Shown: positions 26,384 through 40,500 of the stretch, in pieces
Layout: each line of letters starts with the position of its first letter
Numbering within the stretch: the first letter of the stretch is position 1
Translations under genes and position numbers: made by a program
The notes under the pieces: generated by a model
The model's input: only the letters and a program-made list of their open reading frames with translations
What the model was told of the DNA's origin: nothing
Databases searched by the model: none
Origin: Microglena sp. YARC
Lineage: Eukaryota; Chlorophyta; Chlorophyceae; Chlamydomonadales; Chlamydomonadaceae
Reading direction: 5' to 3'
DNA length: 64,000 bases
NCBI GenBank assembly: GCA_022414725.1
Contig: CM039464.1
Span: 34,229,763-34,293,762, forward strand

Positions 26384-26640
26384 AATAAATAAATAGTTTG
26401 CCTTATTACGAGGCGTGAGGTTGAGGGGGGCCAGCCTGATTGCTTTCACTGGGGCCAACCACCAATTGGGGGGGGGGGGGGCTATCATCCCCCTAGGGGA
26501 GGGTTTTGGTCCTGTTCCATGTGTCTTCTGCACGCGACAATGGACTGGAAGGAGATAGTGGCATGGGTGTGGAGTTTGGTGCAGAGCTTGAGGGCGGCTA
26601 TTTTGGAGATACCTAAGCGGGTGAGGTTGGGAACTTAGTG
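26384..26640 (-). pseudogene. 5'-truncated Dualen-type LINE fragment: C-terminus and 3' end
   Basis: The minus strand encodes LGISKIAALKLC, then SFQSIVACRRHMEQDQNPP, closely matching the C-terminus of the large LINE (LGLTNLETLTLAD and SFQTILQCRRFMEHHPAG at 50418-50560). It then runs through a poly-C tract and a 3' end of GGCCCCCCTCAACCTCACGC, TCGTAATAAGG and an ATTT tail near 26384-26400. This identifies the many CTTATTACGAGGCGTGAGGT words elsewhere in the window as LINE 3' ends. Confidence 0.65.
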
Positions 26641-26699
26641 CCCTACTAGACTTCGAATGTGGACTTGCAGATTGATGGACTCAAGGGGGCACACTAGCA

Positions 26700-27410
26700 G
26701 CACTCTATACCAACACAACACTACACTACACTACACTAAACAACACAACACCTAAACCCCTGAACCCTTAACCTTAACCCTAAACCCTAAACACAACACT
26801 ACACTACACTAAACAAGACGACACCTAAACCCCTAATCCCTAAACCCTAAACACAACACAATACTCCACTAAACAACACAACACCTAAAACCCTAAACCC
26901 TATATCCTAAACTCAACACAACTCAGCTCAACACAACTCAACTCAACACAACACAACGCAACACAACACAACACTACACTACACTAAACAACACAACTTG
27001 TAAAACCCTAAACCCTGAACACAACACAACACTACACTACACTAAACAACACAACAAAACACCTCAAACTCTAAACCGTAAACACAACACAACACAACAC
27101 AACACAACACAACACAACACAGCGCAGCGCAACACTACACTACACAACACTACACTAAACAACACTACACTACACTAAACAACACAACACCTAAAACCTT
27201 AACCCTAAAAACAACACAACACAGCACAACATAATGCAACTCAACACAACACAACACAACACAACACAACACAACACAACACAACGCAACGCAACGCAGC
27301 TCAACACAACACAACACAACACAACACAGCACAACACAACACAACACAGCACAACACAACACAACACAACACGGCGCAAATCAACTCAACCCAACCCAAC
27401 CCAACACTAC
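26700..27410. repeat. (ACAAC)n repeat with telomere-like CCCTAAA motifs
   Basis: ACAACACAACACTACACTAC arrays are punctuated five or six times by CCCTAAACCCTAAAC-type words (near 26756-26790, 26840, 26895, 27005, 27195). CCCTAAA is the plant and many green-algal telomere repeat, so this may be an interstitial telomere-derived array. It lies directly before the first recognisable exon of the CBM20 gene and is probably its intron. Confidence 0.75.
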
Positions 27411-27431
27411 TCCTGCCCATTACTGATGCAG

Positions 27432-27711
27432 GCTCCAGGTGTTTCCAGCCACTTCGTTCTGCCGAGACAGAGAAGGCCACAACCACTGAAGGCATAGTAG
27501 TGGCACAGGTTTCCATCCCCTACTCAACCAACCTGGGGGAGGTGGTCAAGCTTGTGGGAGGTAGCGATGAACTTGGGCATTGGAATGCTGATAAAGGTCT
27601 CCTGCTAAATTGGTCAGAAGGCAACATTTGGACAGGTGAACTCCAACTTCGCTGTGGAGAAGAGTATCAGTTCAAAGCAGTGGTATTCAACGATGCCACC
27701 AAAGGACATCA
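27432..27711 (+). CDS. CBM20 gene exon 1: most of first starch-binding domain
   Basis: The acceptor is TGATGCAG|GC and the donor ATCA|GTGAGT. After a short linker ([20 protein letters not shown]) the CBM20 fold runs from [20 protein letters not shown], through LGHW and [10 protein letters not shown], to [10 protein letters not shown]. Trp in LGHW and GNIW and Lys in QFKAV are the usual positions of starch-binding residues. The exon ends on CA, so the next exon must supply one base, and exon 2 does (Q-WEHGPNR). Confidence 0.85.
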
Positions 27712-29615
27712 GTGAGTATCTGGGCTCAACTTGTTTTTGGCGGAGCCCCCCCTTCTGGGGGGCGGGAGCCCCCGGTGTTACCCATTTGTCCGTTCGTCCG
27801 TATGACCGCTTTTCGTGATGAAGCCCGACACGTCAGCCAAGGGTCTCGTAACTAACTCGCTTCCGTTGCCACCTGTCGCTCCCTCGCGATCACTCTCCGC
27901 CATTTTTCGTCCTTGTGTTCAGGGGTTAGGAGGGAGTTGGGGGCAGGGTTGGGGGGAAGGAAGGAGGTGGAGGAAGGTTAGGAGTCCCTTGCAGTGGGAC
28001 AAGGAGTTTAAAGCAGTGGTATTCAATGATGCCACCAAACTAAAGGACATCAGTGGGTTCAACTTGTTGTATATATATATATATGTGAGTTTGTACATGC
28101 TTTGAGTTATATATGTGAGTTTGTACATGCTTTCCTCTATTTACCCACCCATCCACCCACCCATCCACTCACCTATCCGCCCACACCTGCCTACCTCACT
28201 AGATGGGAGTATGGTCCCAACCGTGTAATCAGCACCCCCTCAGCACCCTGTGCCCCTGGTTCGATGGCCTGTGAGTTTGGACATGATTTCCTCCATCCAC
28301 CCACCCATCAACCCACCCATCAACCCACCCACCCATCCATCCACCCACCCACCCACCCATCCGCCCATCCACCCACCCATCCACCCACCCACCCACCCAT
28401 ATATCTATCAATACACCCACCCATCCGCCCACTCACCCACCCACCCACCCACCCACCCATCCGCCCACCCACCCATCCACCCACCCACCCACCCATATAT
28501 CTATCAATACACCCACCCATCCGCCCACTCACCCACCCACCCACCCATCCACCCATCCACCCACCTACCTATACACCCGTCTGCCCATTCACCTACCCAT
28601 CCACCCACCCATCTACCAACCTATTCACCTTTCTGCCACTACCTGCGTACCTCACCAGATGGGAGCATGGTCCCAACCGTGTTATCAGCACCCCCTCAGT
28701 AACCTGTGCCCGGGTTACGGTGGCCTGTGAGTTTGGAAATGCCTCCCTCTATTCCCCCATCCACCCACCCATCCACCCATCCATTCACCCACCTATCCAC
28801 TCACCCATCCACCTATCCACTCACCCACTCACCCATCCACCCACCCATCAACCCACCCATCCATTCACCCACCTATCCACTCACCCATCCACCTATCCAC
28901 TCACCCACCCCACCCATCCACCCACCCATCAACCCACACACCCATATATCCATCAATACACCCACCCATCCGCCCACCCACCACCCACCCATCCACCCAT
29001 CCACCCACTACCCATACACCCGTCCGCCCATTCACCCACCCATCCACCCACCCATCCACCCACCTATCAGCCCACACCTGCCTACCTCAATACATGGGAG
29101 CATGGCGACAACCGTGTTATCAGCACCCCCTCAGCACCCTGTGCCCCAGTTAAGGTGGCCTGTGAGTTTGTACATGCCTTCTTCTATTCCCCCACCCATC
29201 AACCCACCCATCCACCCACCCATCCACCCACCCATCCACCCACCCATCCACCACCCATCCACCCACCCATCCACCCACCCATCCACCCACCCATCCACCC
29301 ACCCATCCACCCACCCATCCACCCACCCGCCCATCCACCTATCCGCCCACACCTGCCTACCTCACCAGATGGGAGCATGGTCCCAACCGTGTTATCAGCA
29401 CCCCCTCAGCACCCTGTGCCCCAGTTAAGGTGGCCTGTGAGTTTGGAAATCCAAGTGGCATGGTTGTGGACGTGCCCAAGCCACCTGCCATTGATGAGGC
29501 CAACAACATTGTATATGGTGTATTTGAGGAGGTTGCAGCTGAGTCAGGTGAGGCATGCATGTGTGTGTGTGAGTGTTTGTGTGTGTGAGAGTGTGTGTGT
29601 GTGTGTGAGAGTGTT

Positions 29616-29647
<32 letters not shown>

Positions 29648-30914
29648 TGTTTGTGTGTGTGTTAGTGTTTGTGTGTGTGTTTGTGTGTGTGTTTGTGTGT
29701 GAGTATTTGTGTGTGAGAGTTTGTTTGTGTGTGAGTGTTTGTGTGTGTGAGTGTTTGTGTGTGTGAGAGTGTTTGCGTGTGTGAGAGTGTTTGTGTGTGT
29801 GATTGTTTGTGTGTGTGAGTGTTTGTGTGTGTGAGAGTGTTTGTGTGTGTGAGTGTTTGTGTGTGTGAGTGTTTGTGTGTGTGTTTGTGTGCGTGAGAGT
29901 GTTTGCGTGTGCGTGAGTGTTTGTGTGTGTCTGAGTGTTTGTGTGTGTGTTTGTGTGTTTGTGTGTGAGTGTTTATGCGTGTGAGAGTTTGTTTGTGTGT
30001 GAGTGTTTGTGTGTGTGAGAGTGTTTGTGTGTGTGAGAGTGTTTGTGTGTGTGTGATTGTTTGTGTGTGTGAGTGTTTGTGTGTGTGTGAGTGTTTGTGT
30101 GTGTGAGAGTGTTTGTGTGTGTGTGTGTGTGTGGGTGGGTGGTGGGTGGGTGGGGGGGGGGGAGAGATTTTGCTGAGCTGTGTTTGACGTGCCTTGTCTT
30201 AGCAGAGGTTGCAGCTGACCCGGTGAGGTATGCATGTGTGTGTGAGTGTTTGTGTGTGAGTGTGTGTGTTTGTGTGTGTGATTGTGTGTGTGAGAGTGTT
30301 TGTGTGTGTGTGATTGTTTGTGTGTGTGATTGTTTGTGTGTGTGTGAAGTGTTTGTGTGTGTGAGAGTGTTTGTGTGTGTGTGTGTGTGGGTGGGTGGGG
30401 GGGGGGAGAGAGTTTGCTGAGCTGTGTTTGACGTGCCTTGTCTTAGCAGAGGTTGCAGCTGACCCGGTGAGGTATGCATGTGTGTGTGAGTGTTTGTGTG
30501 TGAGTGTGTGTGTTTGTGTGTGTGATTGTGTGTGTGTGTGTGTCAGAACGAGAGTTTGTTGAGCTGTATTTGACGTGCCTTATCGTAGCAGAGGTTGCAG
30601 CTGACCCGGGTGAGGTATGCATGTGTGTGTGAGTGTTAGTTTGTGTTGTTAGTGTGTGTAAGAGTTTGTGTTTGTGAGTGGTTGTTTATGTGTGTATGAG
30701 AGTGTTTGTTTCTGTGTGTGTGTGAGTACTTGGTTGTGTGTTTGCGCGTGTTTGTGTGGGAGTTTGTTTGTGTTTGTGTGTGTAAGAGAGAGTGCTTGCC
30801 GAGCTTTGTGTGACATATGGAGTGTAGTAGCAGAGAGTGGGAGAGTGGGAGAGAGAGGGTTTGTGAGTGTTTATTTGTGTGTTTGTTTGTGTGTGTTTGT
30901 TTATATGTGTGTGC

Positions 30915-30955
<41 letters not shown>

Positions 30956-32908
30956 GGGCTGTACGTAACGTATGGAGTGTTTGAGGAGGTTGCAGCTGTG
31001 CCGGGTGAGACATGTGTGTGTGTGTGTGTGAGTGAGTGAGTGAGTGATTGAGTGTGCCCCCCCCCCACCCCCACCCCCCCCCACCCCCGTCACCCTCCCC
31101 CACCCCTTCAGCACCTTTGACTGAAAACCCATCCACGTCCTTTAATCCTGAGGCTATTACCATGATAGCTAACTTTTTCCATACCCAACCCACATCCCTT
31201 CACCTCCACCTTATCCCACCTCATCCCCACCCTCGCCTTGCCCCACCCCCCACCCTCACCTTACCCCACCCCCTCCCCTTTAGCACTTGCGACTGAAAGC
31301 CCATCCCGCGTCCTTTTAATCCTCAGGCTACCACTATGACAGCTAACTTCTCCATAGCCACCCCACATCCCTTCACCTCCTTCACCTCATCCCTCCACCC
31401 CCCCCACCCCTCCTGTGTCTTACCCCACCCCCACCCCCGACTCTCCCCACCCCTTTCAGCACCTCTGACTAAAAAGCCCATCCACGTCCTTTAATCCTGA
31501 GGCTACCACCATGACAGCTACTTCTCAATAACCCACCCCACATCCCTTCACCTCCTTCACCTTATCCCACCCCACACACACACCCTTGCCTTACCCACAC
31601 CCCACCCTCGCCTAACCCCACCCCTCCCCCTCCCCCTCCCCCTCCCCCACCCCCACCCCTTGAGAACCTTCGACTGAAATCCTATCCACGAGTTTAAATC
31701 CTGAGCTACTCACCATGATGGCTAACTTCTCCATACCCACCCCACATCCCATCTCCTCCTTCTACTCATCACACCGCACCCCCCACCGCACATCCCTTCA
31801 CCTCCTTCACCTCATTACCACCCCACCCCCCACCCTGGCCTTACCCCCCCTCCCTCACCCTCCCCCACCCTTCAGCACCTTTGACTGAAAGCCCATCTGC
31901 GTCCTTTAATCCTGAAGCTACTACTACAACTGCTAACTTCTCCATAGCCACCCCACATCCCTTCACCTCCTTCACCTGATACCACCCCACCCCCCACCCT
32001 GGCCTTACCCCCCACCCCCGACTCTCCCCCACCCCTTCAGCACCTTTGACTGAACACCCATCCCGCGTCCTTAAATCCTGAGGCTACCACCATGACGGGT
32101 AACTTCTCCGTACCCACCCCACATCCCTTCACCCTTATTCCCCCTTACCCCCCCACCTTGGCCTTCCCCCACCCCCAAACCTGGCCTTACCCCCCTCCCC
32201 CACCCCCGTCACCCTCCCCCACCCCCAAACCTGGCCTTACCCCCCACCCACCCCCACCCCCCCTCACCTCCCCCACCCCCAAAAAACTGGCCTTACCCCC
32301 CACCACACCCCCACCACCCCCACCCTCAACCCTCCCCCACCCCCAAAACTGGCCTTACCCCCCACCACCCCCCACCACCCCCACCCCTCACCCTCCCCAC
32401 CCCTTCAGCACCTTGGTCTGAAAGCCCATCCACGTCTTTAAATCCTGAGGCTACCACCATGACAGCTACCTTCTCAATAACCCACCCCAAATCCCTTCAC
32501 CTCCTTCACCTTATCCACCACCACACCCCACCCTTGCCTTAACCCCCCCCCCCACCCACCCTCGCCCCCACCCCCACACCCCCACCCTCCCCACCCCTTC
32601 AGAACATTCGACTGAAATCCCATCCATGTCTCTAAATCCTGAGGTGACTACCATGACGGCTAACTTCTCCATTACTTATCCCACATCTGTTGGAGAGGTC
32701 ATCAAGCTGGTGGGAGGATGTGATGCAATGGGTGAGTCATCTTTAAGGTTAGGGGTGGGTCAGGGATGGGTCAGGGATACCTAGACTAGAAGAAGAAGAA
32801 GAGGAAGAAGCAGGAAGAAGAGAAGGGAAAAAGAAGAGAGATGAAGAAGATGAAGATGAAGAAGAAGAAGAAGAAGAAGAAAGAGAGAAGAAGAAGAAGT
32901 GGAAGAAG

Positions 32909-32939
<31 letters not shown>

Positions 32940-33327
32940 GGAAGAAGAAGAAGAAGAAGAAGAAGGAGAGGAAGAAGGGGAAGAAGAGGAAGAAGAGGAG
33001 GAAAAAGAAGAAGATGAAGGAGATGAAGATGAAGAAGAAGAAGAAGCGGAAGAAGAAGAAGAAGAAGGAGAAGAAGTCTAGGGCACTTTGCACACGACAC
33101 AAAATATGCGCATGGCGAAATGGTTGTGCGTGGCGTCTGGTGTAGATGCTCATGACGGCTAGCTAATCCATAGCTAACTTATCCGTGACTCATCCCACAT
33201 CTGTTGGAGAGGTCATCAAGCTGGTGGGTGGATGTGGTGCAATGGGTGAGTAATCTTTGAGGTTAGGGATGGGTCAGGGATGGGTCAGGGATATCTAGAC
33301 TAGAAGAAGAAGAAGAAGAAGGAGAAG

Positions 33328-33358
<31 letters not shown>

Positions 33359-33593
33359 CTTGCGTACATTGCACACAACGCGTAATATGCGCATGGCAAA
33401 ATGTATGTGCGTGGCGTCTGATGTAGATGCTCATGACGGCTAACTTATCAATAACCCATCTTACATCTGTTGGGGAGGTCATCAAGCTGGTGGGAGGATG
33501 TGATGCAATGGGTGAGTAATATTTGAGGTTAGGGATGGGTCAGGGATGGGTCAGGGATATCTAGACTAGAAGAAGAAGAAGGAGAAGAAGAAG

Positions 33594-33624
<31 letters not shown>

Positions 33625-34479
33625 CTCGCGTACATTGCACACAACGCGTAATATGCGCATGGCAAAATGTATGTGCGTGGCGTCTGATGTAGATGCTCAT
33701 GACGGCTAACATATCCATAACCCATCTTACATCTGTTGGGGAGGTCATCAAGCTGGTGGGACGATGTGATGCAATGGGTGAGTCATTGTTAAGGTCAGGG
33801 AGAGGTCAATGCAATGCCTCTCCCCCCCCCCCCCCCCTAAATAAACAAACGCACCACCACACACACGCACACAACACACGCAAAACACACACACACGCAC
33901 ACACACGCACACACACACAAACACAAACACACAAACACAAACACACACACGCGCACACACACCCTTCCACCTATACTGCTGCCCTGTGTTTGTCTCAGGT
34001 CATAGGAATGACACACCCACAACCTGCCCTGTGATGGTTTCTGGGCAATCGAGTGCCACACCGACACCCACACCCACACAATGCCACACGGCACCCCACA
34101 CCCACACAATGCCACACCACACCCTGCCCTGTGTGGGTGAATGGTCAAAGAAATGCCACACCCACGCCCACCACTCTGCCTGTTTTTATTTCAGGTCAAT
34201 GGAATGCGGCTGATAAGACTTGAGCTGACATGCACTGATGGCAACACTTGGTGGCTTCTAAGCTGTTGGCTCTCGCCAGACACACACACATCCCTCCCCC
34301 CCCCCCACACCCCCCCCCCACACCCCCCCCCCACACACACACACACACTTCCACCTAAACTGCTGCCCTGTTCCTGATCTCAGGTTCATTGGAATGCGGC
34401 TGATAGACTTGAGCTGAACATGCACTGATGGCAAGACTTGGGTGACTTCTACGCTGTTGGCTCTCAGCCACATACGCCC

Positions 34480-34510
<31 letters not shown>

Positions 34511-37500
34511 ACACACACACACTTCCACCTAAACTGCTGCCCTGTTCTGATTTCAGGTCATTGGAAATGCGGCTGATGGACTTGAGCTGACATGCACTTA
34601 TGGAAACACATGGCTGGCTTCACTCCCTTGGCTCTCAGGCAGACACACACACACACATACACACACACACACACACACACCACACACACTGGTCGCTTTA
34701 ACTCCCTTGTCCTCTCCGGCCAGATACACACACACACATGCACCCCACCCACCCCACCCCACCCCACCCCACACCCACCACCCCCCCCCACACACACACA
34801 CACACCCTTCCACCTGAAACTGCTCCCTGTGTTTGTCTCAGGAAAAAAGAATGCCACACCCACAACGCCACACCCTGCCCTGTGGTTGCCATAACCACAC
34901 CCTGCCCTGTTTTGATCTCAGGTCAATGGAATGCCGCTGATGGACTTGAGCTGACATGCACTGATGGCAACACTTTGGGTGGCTTCTACGCTGTTTTGGC
35001 TCTCAGCCAGAACACACACACATACCCACATACCCCCCACCCACCACCACACACACCACCACACACACACACACACAACCTTCCCCATATACTGCTGCCC
35101 TCTGTTTGTCTCAGTTCATAGCAATGCCACACCCACACCCACAACCTGCCCTCTTTTGATATCAGGTCAATGGAATGTCGCTGATGGACTTGAGCTGACT
35201 TGCACTGATGGCAACACATGGGTGGCTTCAACACCCTTGGCCCTCGGGCAGACCTTCGAATTCAAGGCCATGATTTTCAACACCAGTAACCAGGGCCGGC
35301 TGTAAGTTTGTATTGATATTATTGCCGATGCTAATGTTATGCTGGTGCTGATGCTATCCTATGCTAATGCCATACTGATGCCATGCTGATGCCATGCTGA
35401 TGCTAATGCCCAAGTTTGTATTGATATTATTGCTGATGCTAATGTTATGCTGGTGCTGATGCTATCCTATGCTAATGCCATGCTGATGCCATGCTGATGC
35501 TAATGCTCAAGTTTGTATTGATATTATTGCTGATGCTAATGTTATGCTGGTGCTGATGCTATCCTATGCTAATGCCATGCTGATGCCATGCTGATGCTAA
35601 TGCTCGAGTTTGTATTGATGTTATTGCTGATGCTAATGTTATGCTGGTGCTGATGCTATCCTATGCTAATGCCATGCTGATGCCATGCTGATGCTAATGC
35701 TCAAGTTTGTATTGATATTATTGCTGATGCTAATGTTATGCTGGTGCTGATGCTATCCTATGCTAATGCTATGCTGATGCCATGCTGATGCCATGCTGAT
35801 GCTAATGCTCAAGTTTGTATTGATATTATTGCTGATGCTAATGCTACGCTAAGTAAATGCTGATGCTTAATGCTATGCTGTGGTGCTGAAGCTAATGCTA
35901 TGCTGAGCTATGCTAAGCTGTTATAATGCTGATGCTATGCTGATGCTAATGCTATGCTGGTGCTGATGCTATGCTAAGCTATGCTAATGCCATGCATCAA
36001 TGCCAATGCTTATGCTAATGCTCATGCTATGCCATGCTAAGCTATGCTGAGCTATGCTAAGCTAAGCTTTGATAAGCCATTCTGATGCTAAGCTATGCTA
36101 AGCTATGCTAAGCTATCTGGTGCTGGGAAAAGCTAATATCCAATGCTATGCCAATGCTAATGCTGATGCTAAAGCTATGCTGTGCTGATGCTAAGCTATG
36201 CTGGTGCTGATGCTAATCCCAATGCTATGGCCGATGCTAATGGCCCCCGGGGGGGGAAAAAAAAAATGCTAAAAAGCTATGCTGTGGTGCTTATTCTAAT
36301 CCCAATGCTTATGCCGATGCTAATGCTGATGCTAATTCCCAATGCTATGCCGATGCCTAATGCTGATGCTAAGCTAATGCTGGTGCTGATGCTAAGCTAA
36401 TGCTGGTGCTGATGCTAAATCCCAATGGCTATCCGATGCTAATGCTGATGCTAAGCTATGCTGGTGCTGATGCTATGCCGATGCTAATGCTGATGCTAAG
36501 CTATGCTGGTGCTTATTCTAATCCCAATGCTATGCCGATGCTAATGCTGATGCTAATCCCAATGCTATGCCGATGCTAATGCTGATGCTAAGCTATGCTG
36601 GTGCTGATGCTAACTATATGCTGGTGCTGATGCTAATCCCAATGCTATGCCGATGCCTAATAGCTGATGCTAAGCTATGCTGGTCTGATTTTGCTAAGCT
36701 ATGCTGGTGCTGATGCTAAGCTATGCTGGTGCTGATGCTAATCCCAATGCTATGCCGATGCTTATGCTGATGCTAATCCCAATGCTATGCCGATGCTAAT
36801 GCTGATGCTAAGCTATGCTGGTGCTGATGCTAAGCTATGCTGGTGCTGATGCTAATCCCAATGCTATGCCGATGCTAATGCTGATGCTAAGCTATGCTGG
36901 TGCTGATGCTAAGCTATGCTGGTGCTTATTCTAATCCCAATGCTATGCCGATGCTAATGCTGATGCTAATCCCAATGCTATGCCGATGCTAATGCTGATG
37001 CTAAGCTATGCTGGTGCTGATGCTAAGCTGTGCTGGTGCTGATGCTAATCCCAATGCTATGCCGATGCTAATGCTGATGCTAAGCTATGCTGGTGCTGAT
37101 GCTAAGCTATGCTGGTGCTGATGCTCAGCTATGCTGGTGCTTATTCTAATCCCAATGCTATGCCGATGCTAATGCTGATGCTAATCCCAATGCTATGCCG
37201 ATGCTAATGCTGATGCTAAGCTATGCTGGTGCTGATGCTAATCCCAATGCTATGCCGATGCTAATGCTGATGCTAAGCTATGCTGGTGCTGATGCTAAGC
37301 TATGCTGGTGCTGATGCTAAGCTATGCTGGTGCTTATTCTAATGCTAATGCTATGCTGATGCTAATGCTGATGCTAAGCTACGCTAATGCTGATGCTAAG
37401 CTATGCTGGTGCTTATTCTAATGCTAATGCTATGCTGATGCTATTCTAATGCTGATGCAGGTGGGAGAATGGTGTTAGTAAACGAAGTCCTCACCATCCC

Positions 37501-40500
37501 CGAGACGGCTGGCGCCTCTGAGGAGATCAGTGTCCCTCTCACTTGGAGCAATGTTACCTCCATGGCAGCCGCTGTGGACGAGGCTGGCATGGACAGGGTG
37601 GCTGTCCCAGAGCCTGAGTCTGTAGCTGAGTCTGTAGCTGAACCCACTCCTGAGGAGGTTATTGCTGTGGCAGAGCACGGTGCGTAGGGTTTGTCTGTTT
37701 ATGTAGCTGAGTTCTGTAGCTGAGTTTTGCAGCTGAACCCACTCCTGAGAGGTTATTGCTGTGGTAGAAGCCGGGTTGCGTAGGGTTTGTCTGTTTATGT
37801 AGCTGGGTCTGTAGCTAAGTCTGTAGCCTGAACCCACTCCTGATGAAGGTTATTGCTGTGCAGAGCCGTGCGTAGGCGTTTGTCTGTTATGTAGCTGAGT
37901 ATGTAGCTAAGTCCTATAGCTGAACCCACTCCTGCAGGAGATTGTTGATGTATGCAGAACCTGTGCGTAGGGTATTTTATAGCTGAGTCTAGCTGAGCGC
38001 CTGATAGCTTGCAACCCACTCCTGAGGAGCCATTGTTGATGTTGCAGCAACCTGCTGCGTAGGCATGTTCCTTAGTAGCTGGGCTGTAGCTGAAACCCAC
38101 TCCTAGCAGCGAGGGTGCCTCATGTCGCAGAGCCGAGTGCTTAGCTTTGTCTATATCTGTAAGCTGCAGCTGAGCTGAACCCACTCCTGAGGAGTGTTGC
38201 TGTGAGTAGAGCCCGCTGTGTAGTATTTGTCTTCAAGGTAGCTGAGCCCCTCCCTCCCCTACCCCTCCCCTCCCCTCCCTCCCTCCCCTCCCTCCCTACC
38301 CATAACCCCCCACCTTCCTCCCCTCTCTCCCCACTACCTCCCTTCTCCTCCCCTCTCCTCCCCTCTCCCTCCCCCTCCCTCCCTCCCCTCCCCGCCCATC
38401 CCTCCCCTCCCCCCCCCTCCTCCCCTTCCTCCCCTCTCCTCCCCTCTCCTACCCTCTCCTCCCCTTATAACCCACCCGGACGTTACACCCTAGCCACCCT
38501 CTTTCTCTTCCATATCCCTTCCCCTTCCCTCCCTCCCTCCCCTCCCCTCCCCTTTACCCCCCTCCCCTCCTCTACCCCTCCCTACCCTCCCCTCCCTTCC
38601 CCTCCCTCCCCTCCCCTCCCCTCCCTCTCCTCCCTCCCTCTTACCTCTCCTCCCCTCTCCTCCCCCTCACCTCCCCTTTCATTAACCCACCCATGCGTTC
38701 ACACCCTGCCACCCCTCTTCTCTCCCCCTCCCCTCCCCTTCCCCTCCCCTCCCCTCCCCTCCCTCACCCTCCCCTTCACTGTCACACGGCGGCAGACTAG
38801 CTTCCTACCCTCCACAGCCCTTACCTCCCCTCCCTCCCCACCCTAACCCACCAGCAATCACACCCTGTACACCTCTTTCTCTCCCTCCTCCCCTCCCTCA
38901 CGCTGTCACAAGTCTGGGCTGCTCCCTCCCTCCCCTCCCCCTCCTCCACTAACCCTCCCCTACCCTCCCTCAGGCCACACCCTGAATCCCACCCCCTAAC
39001 CTCTTTCTCCCCCCCCTCCCCTTCCGCAAAGAGCTGCTCCACACTGCCTCCCTTCCTCCCTAGCCCTCCCACTCCCTCCCTCCCCTCCCGCGCTCCTCCC
39101 CTCCATCCCTCCCCTCCCCCCTCCCCTATCCCTCCCTTCCCCCTCCCCTCATCCCACCCTGAATCACACCCTGTCACCCTCTTCACTATCCCCTACCCCC
39201 TCCCCTCAGGCTTCACACAGCTAGCAGCTGTTTTACTTCATCCTGAAGCCTGCAATCCGCAGGCAAGATCCCTCTGCGCCAGGCCTTCCAGAAAGTTTCC
39301 GTGACCACCCCAGGACCAGAGGCTGTTGCTGTGCCTGCGCCAGGGGCAAAAAGGCAGACAAACTTTTCCCAATGAGGGTGCAGTAAATGCTGACAAATAA
39401 ACAGTACGGCTTATTAGGAGCGTGAGCGTTCCCCCCTCCCCCCACCCCCCCACCCCACCCGCAACCCCCCACCCCACCACCCCACCCCCCACTCCCTCCT
39501 CAGCTGTCAGCTGCAGGCAATGCCAAAAAATAAATAGTGCGACTTATTACGACACGTGAGGTTCCCCCCTAACCCCCCACCCACCCCCACTCCCTCCCCT
39601 CAGCTTGCCAGCTGCAGCAATACCGCAAAAATCAATAGTACGACTTATTACAAGGCGTGAGGTTCCCCCCTCCCCCCCACCCCGCACCCCCTCTCCCTCC
39701 CTCAGCTGCCAGCTGCAGGCAATACCGAAAAATCAATAGCTACGACTTATTACAAGAGCGTGAGGTTCCCCCTACCCCCCCACCCCGCACCCCCACTCCC
39801 TCCCTCAGCTGCCAGCTGCAGGCAATGCCGAAAATCAATAGTACGAGCTTATTACGAAGCGCGTGAGGTTCCCCCCCTCCCCCCACCCCCAAATGTAACG
39901 TTATGAAAATACGATCTCAGCTGATACGAGTTATCAGGGATGAAAGGATTTGAACCTCTACTGTTGCTCTGGCCTCAAGAAGCTTAAAGCTCGAGCTCTG
40001 TCTGTATATACCAAGTCTCCTACATTTCCCCGTGGTTTCACGCTAAACACCCGTCGATGCGTATTGACCTTCCAGGTATTGCGAATAGCCTGAAGGACGC
40101 GCAAAGAACCATCCCCCACCCCACCTTGCACCCCCACTCCCTCCCCTCAGCTATCTGCTGCAGGCAATGCTGACAAATAAATTGTATGACTTATTTATAA
40201 GGCGTGAGGTTCCCCCCCTCCCCCCAAACCCCCCACCAGGGATTGTTTTTCCGCTATATATATAGCGCATCGCTAGTCTTTACCCCCGTTTCAGCGAGGC
40301 TTGTTCCCTAGTCAAAAAGTGAAAGTGAAATGCTATGAGAAAGCACTAAAGCTCTGACCCTGGAGGAGGCCTAAAAACCATAAGCTAGGAAAACCCAATT
40401 TCAGATTGAAAAAAATCACTTGCCCCCACCCACCCCGCACCCCCACTCCCTCCACTTCTGCTCGGTGAGTGCGGTTTAAAGGGTACCCCCCACCTCACGT

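Larger units (their letters stand above)
28271..29368. repeat. (CCACCCATCCAC)n intron arrays between exon 2 copies
   Basis: Each stretch starts GTGAGTTTG, continues CATG and CCTCTATT, runs through ACCCATCC repeats and ends CACACCTGCCTACCTCACCA or a close variant before the next exon copy. Intron and exon have therefore been duplicated together. Pro/His/Thr reading frames here are artefacts. Confidence 0.85.

Noticed and set aside
28102..29640. A 512-codon Pro/His/Thr frame through the exon 2 copies
   Set aside because: It joins real exon words to ACCCATCC intron repeats; the CBM20 frame is explained by splicing, with copies ending at GTGAGT donors.
32749..33153. Phe/Ser-rich minus frame and Glu-rich plus frame
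   Set aside because: Translation of (GAA)n spacers in intron 3.
38202..39186. Ser/Pro-rich frames in the CCCTCC array
   Set aside because: Low-complexity intron sequence without codon bias or motif.
39930..40035. tRNA-like stretch on the minus strand with GGTTCAAATCC and a good T-arm
   Set aside because: The acceptor and anticodon stems do not pair; at most a tRNA-derived relic.
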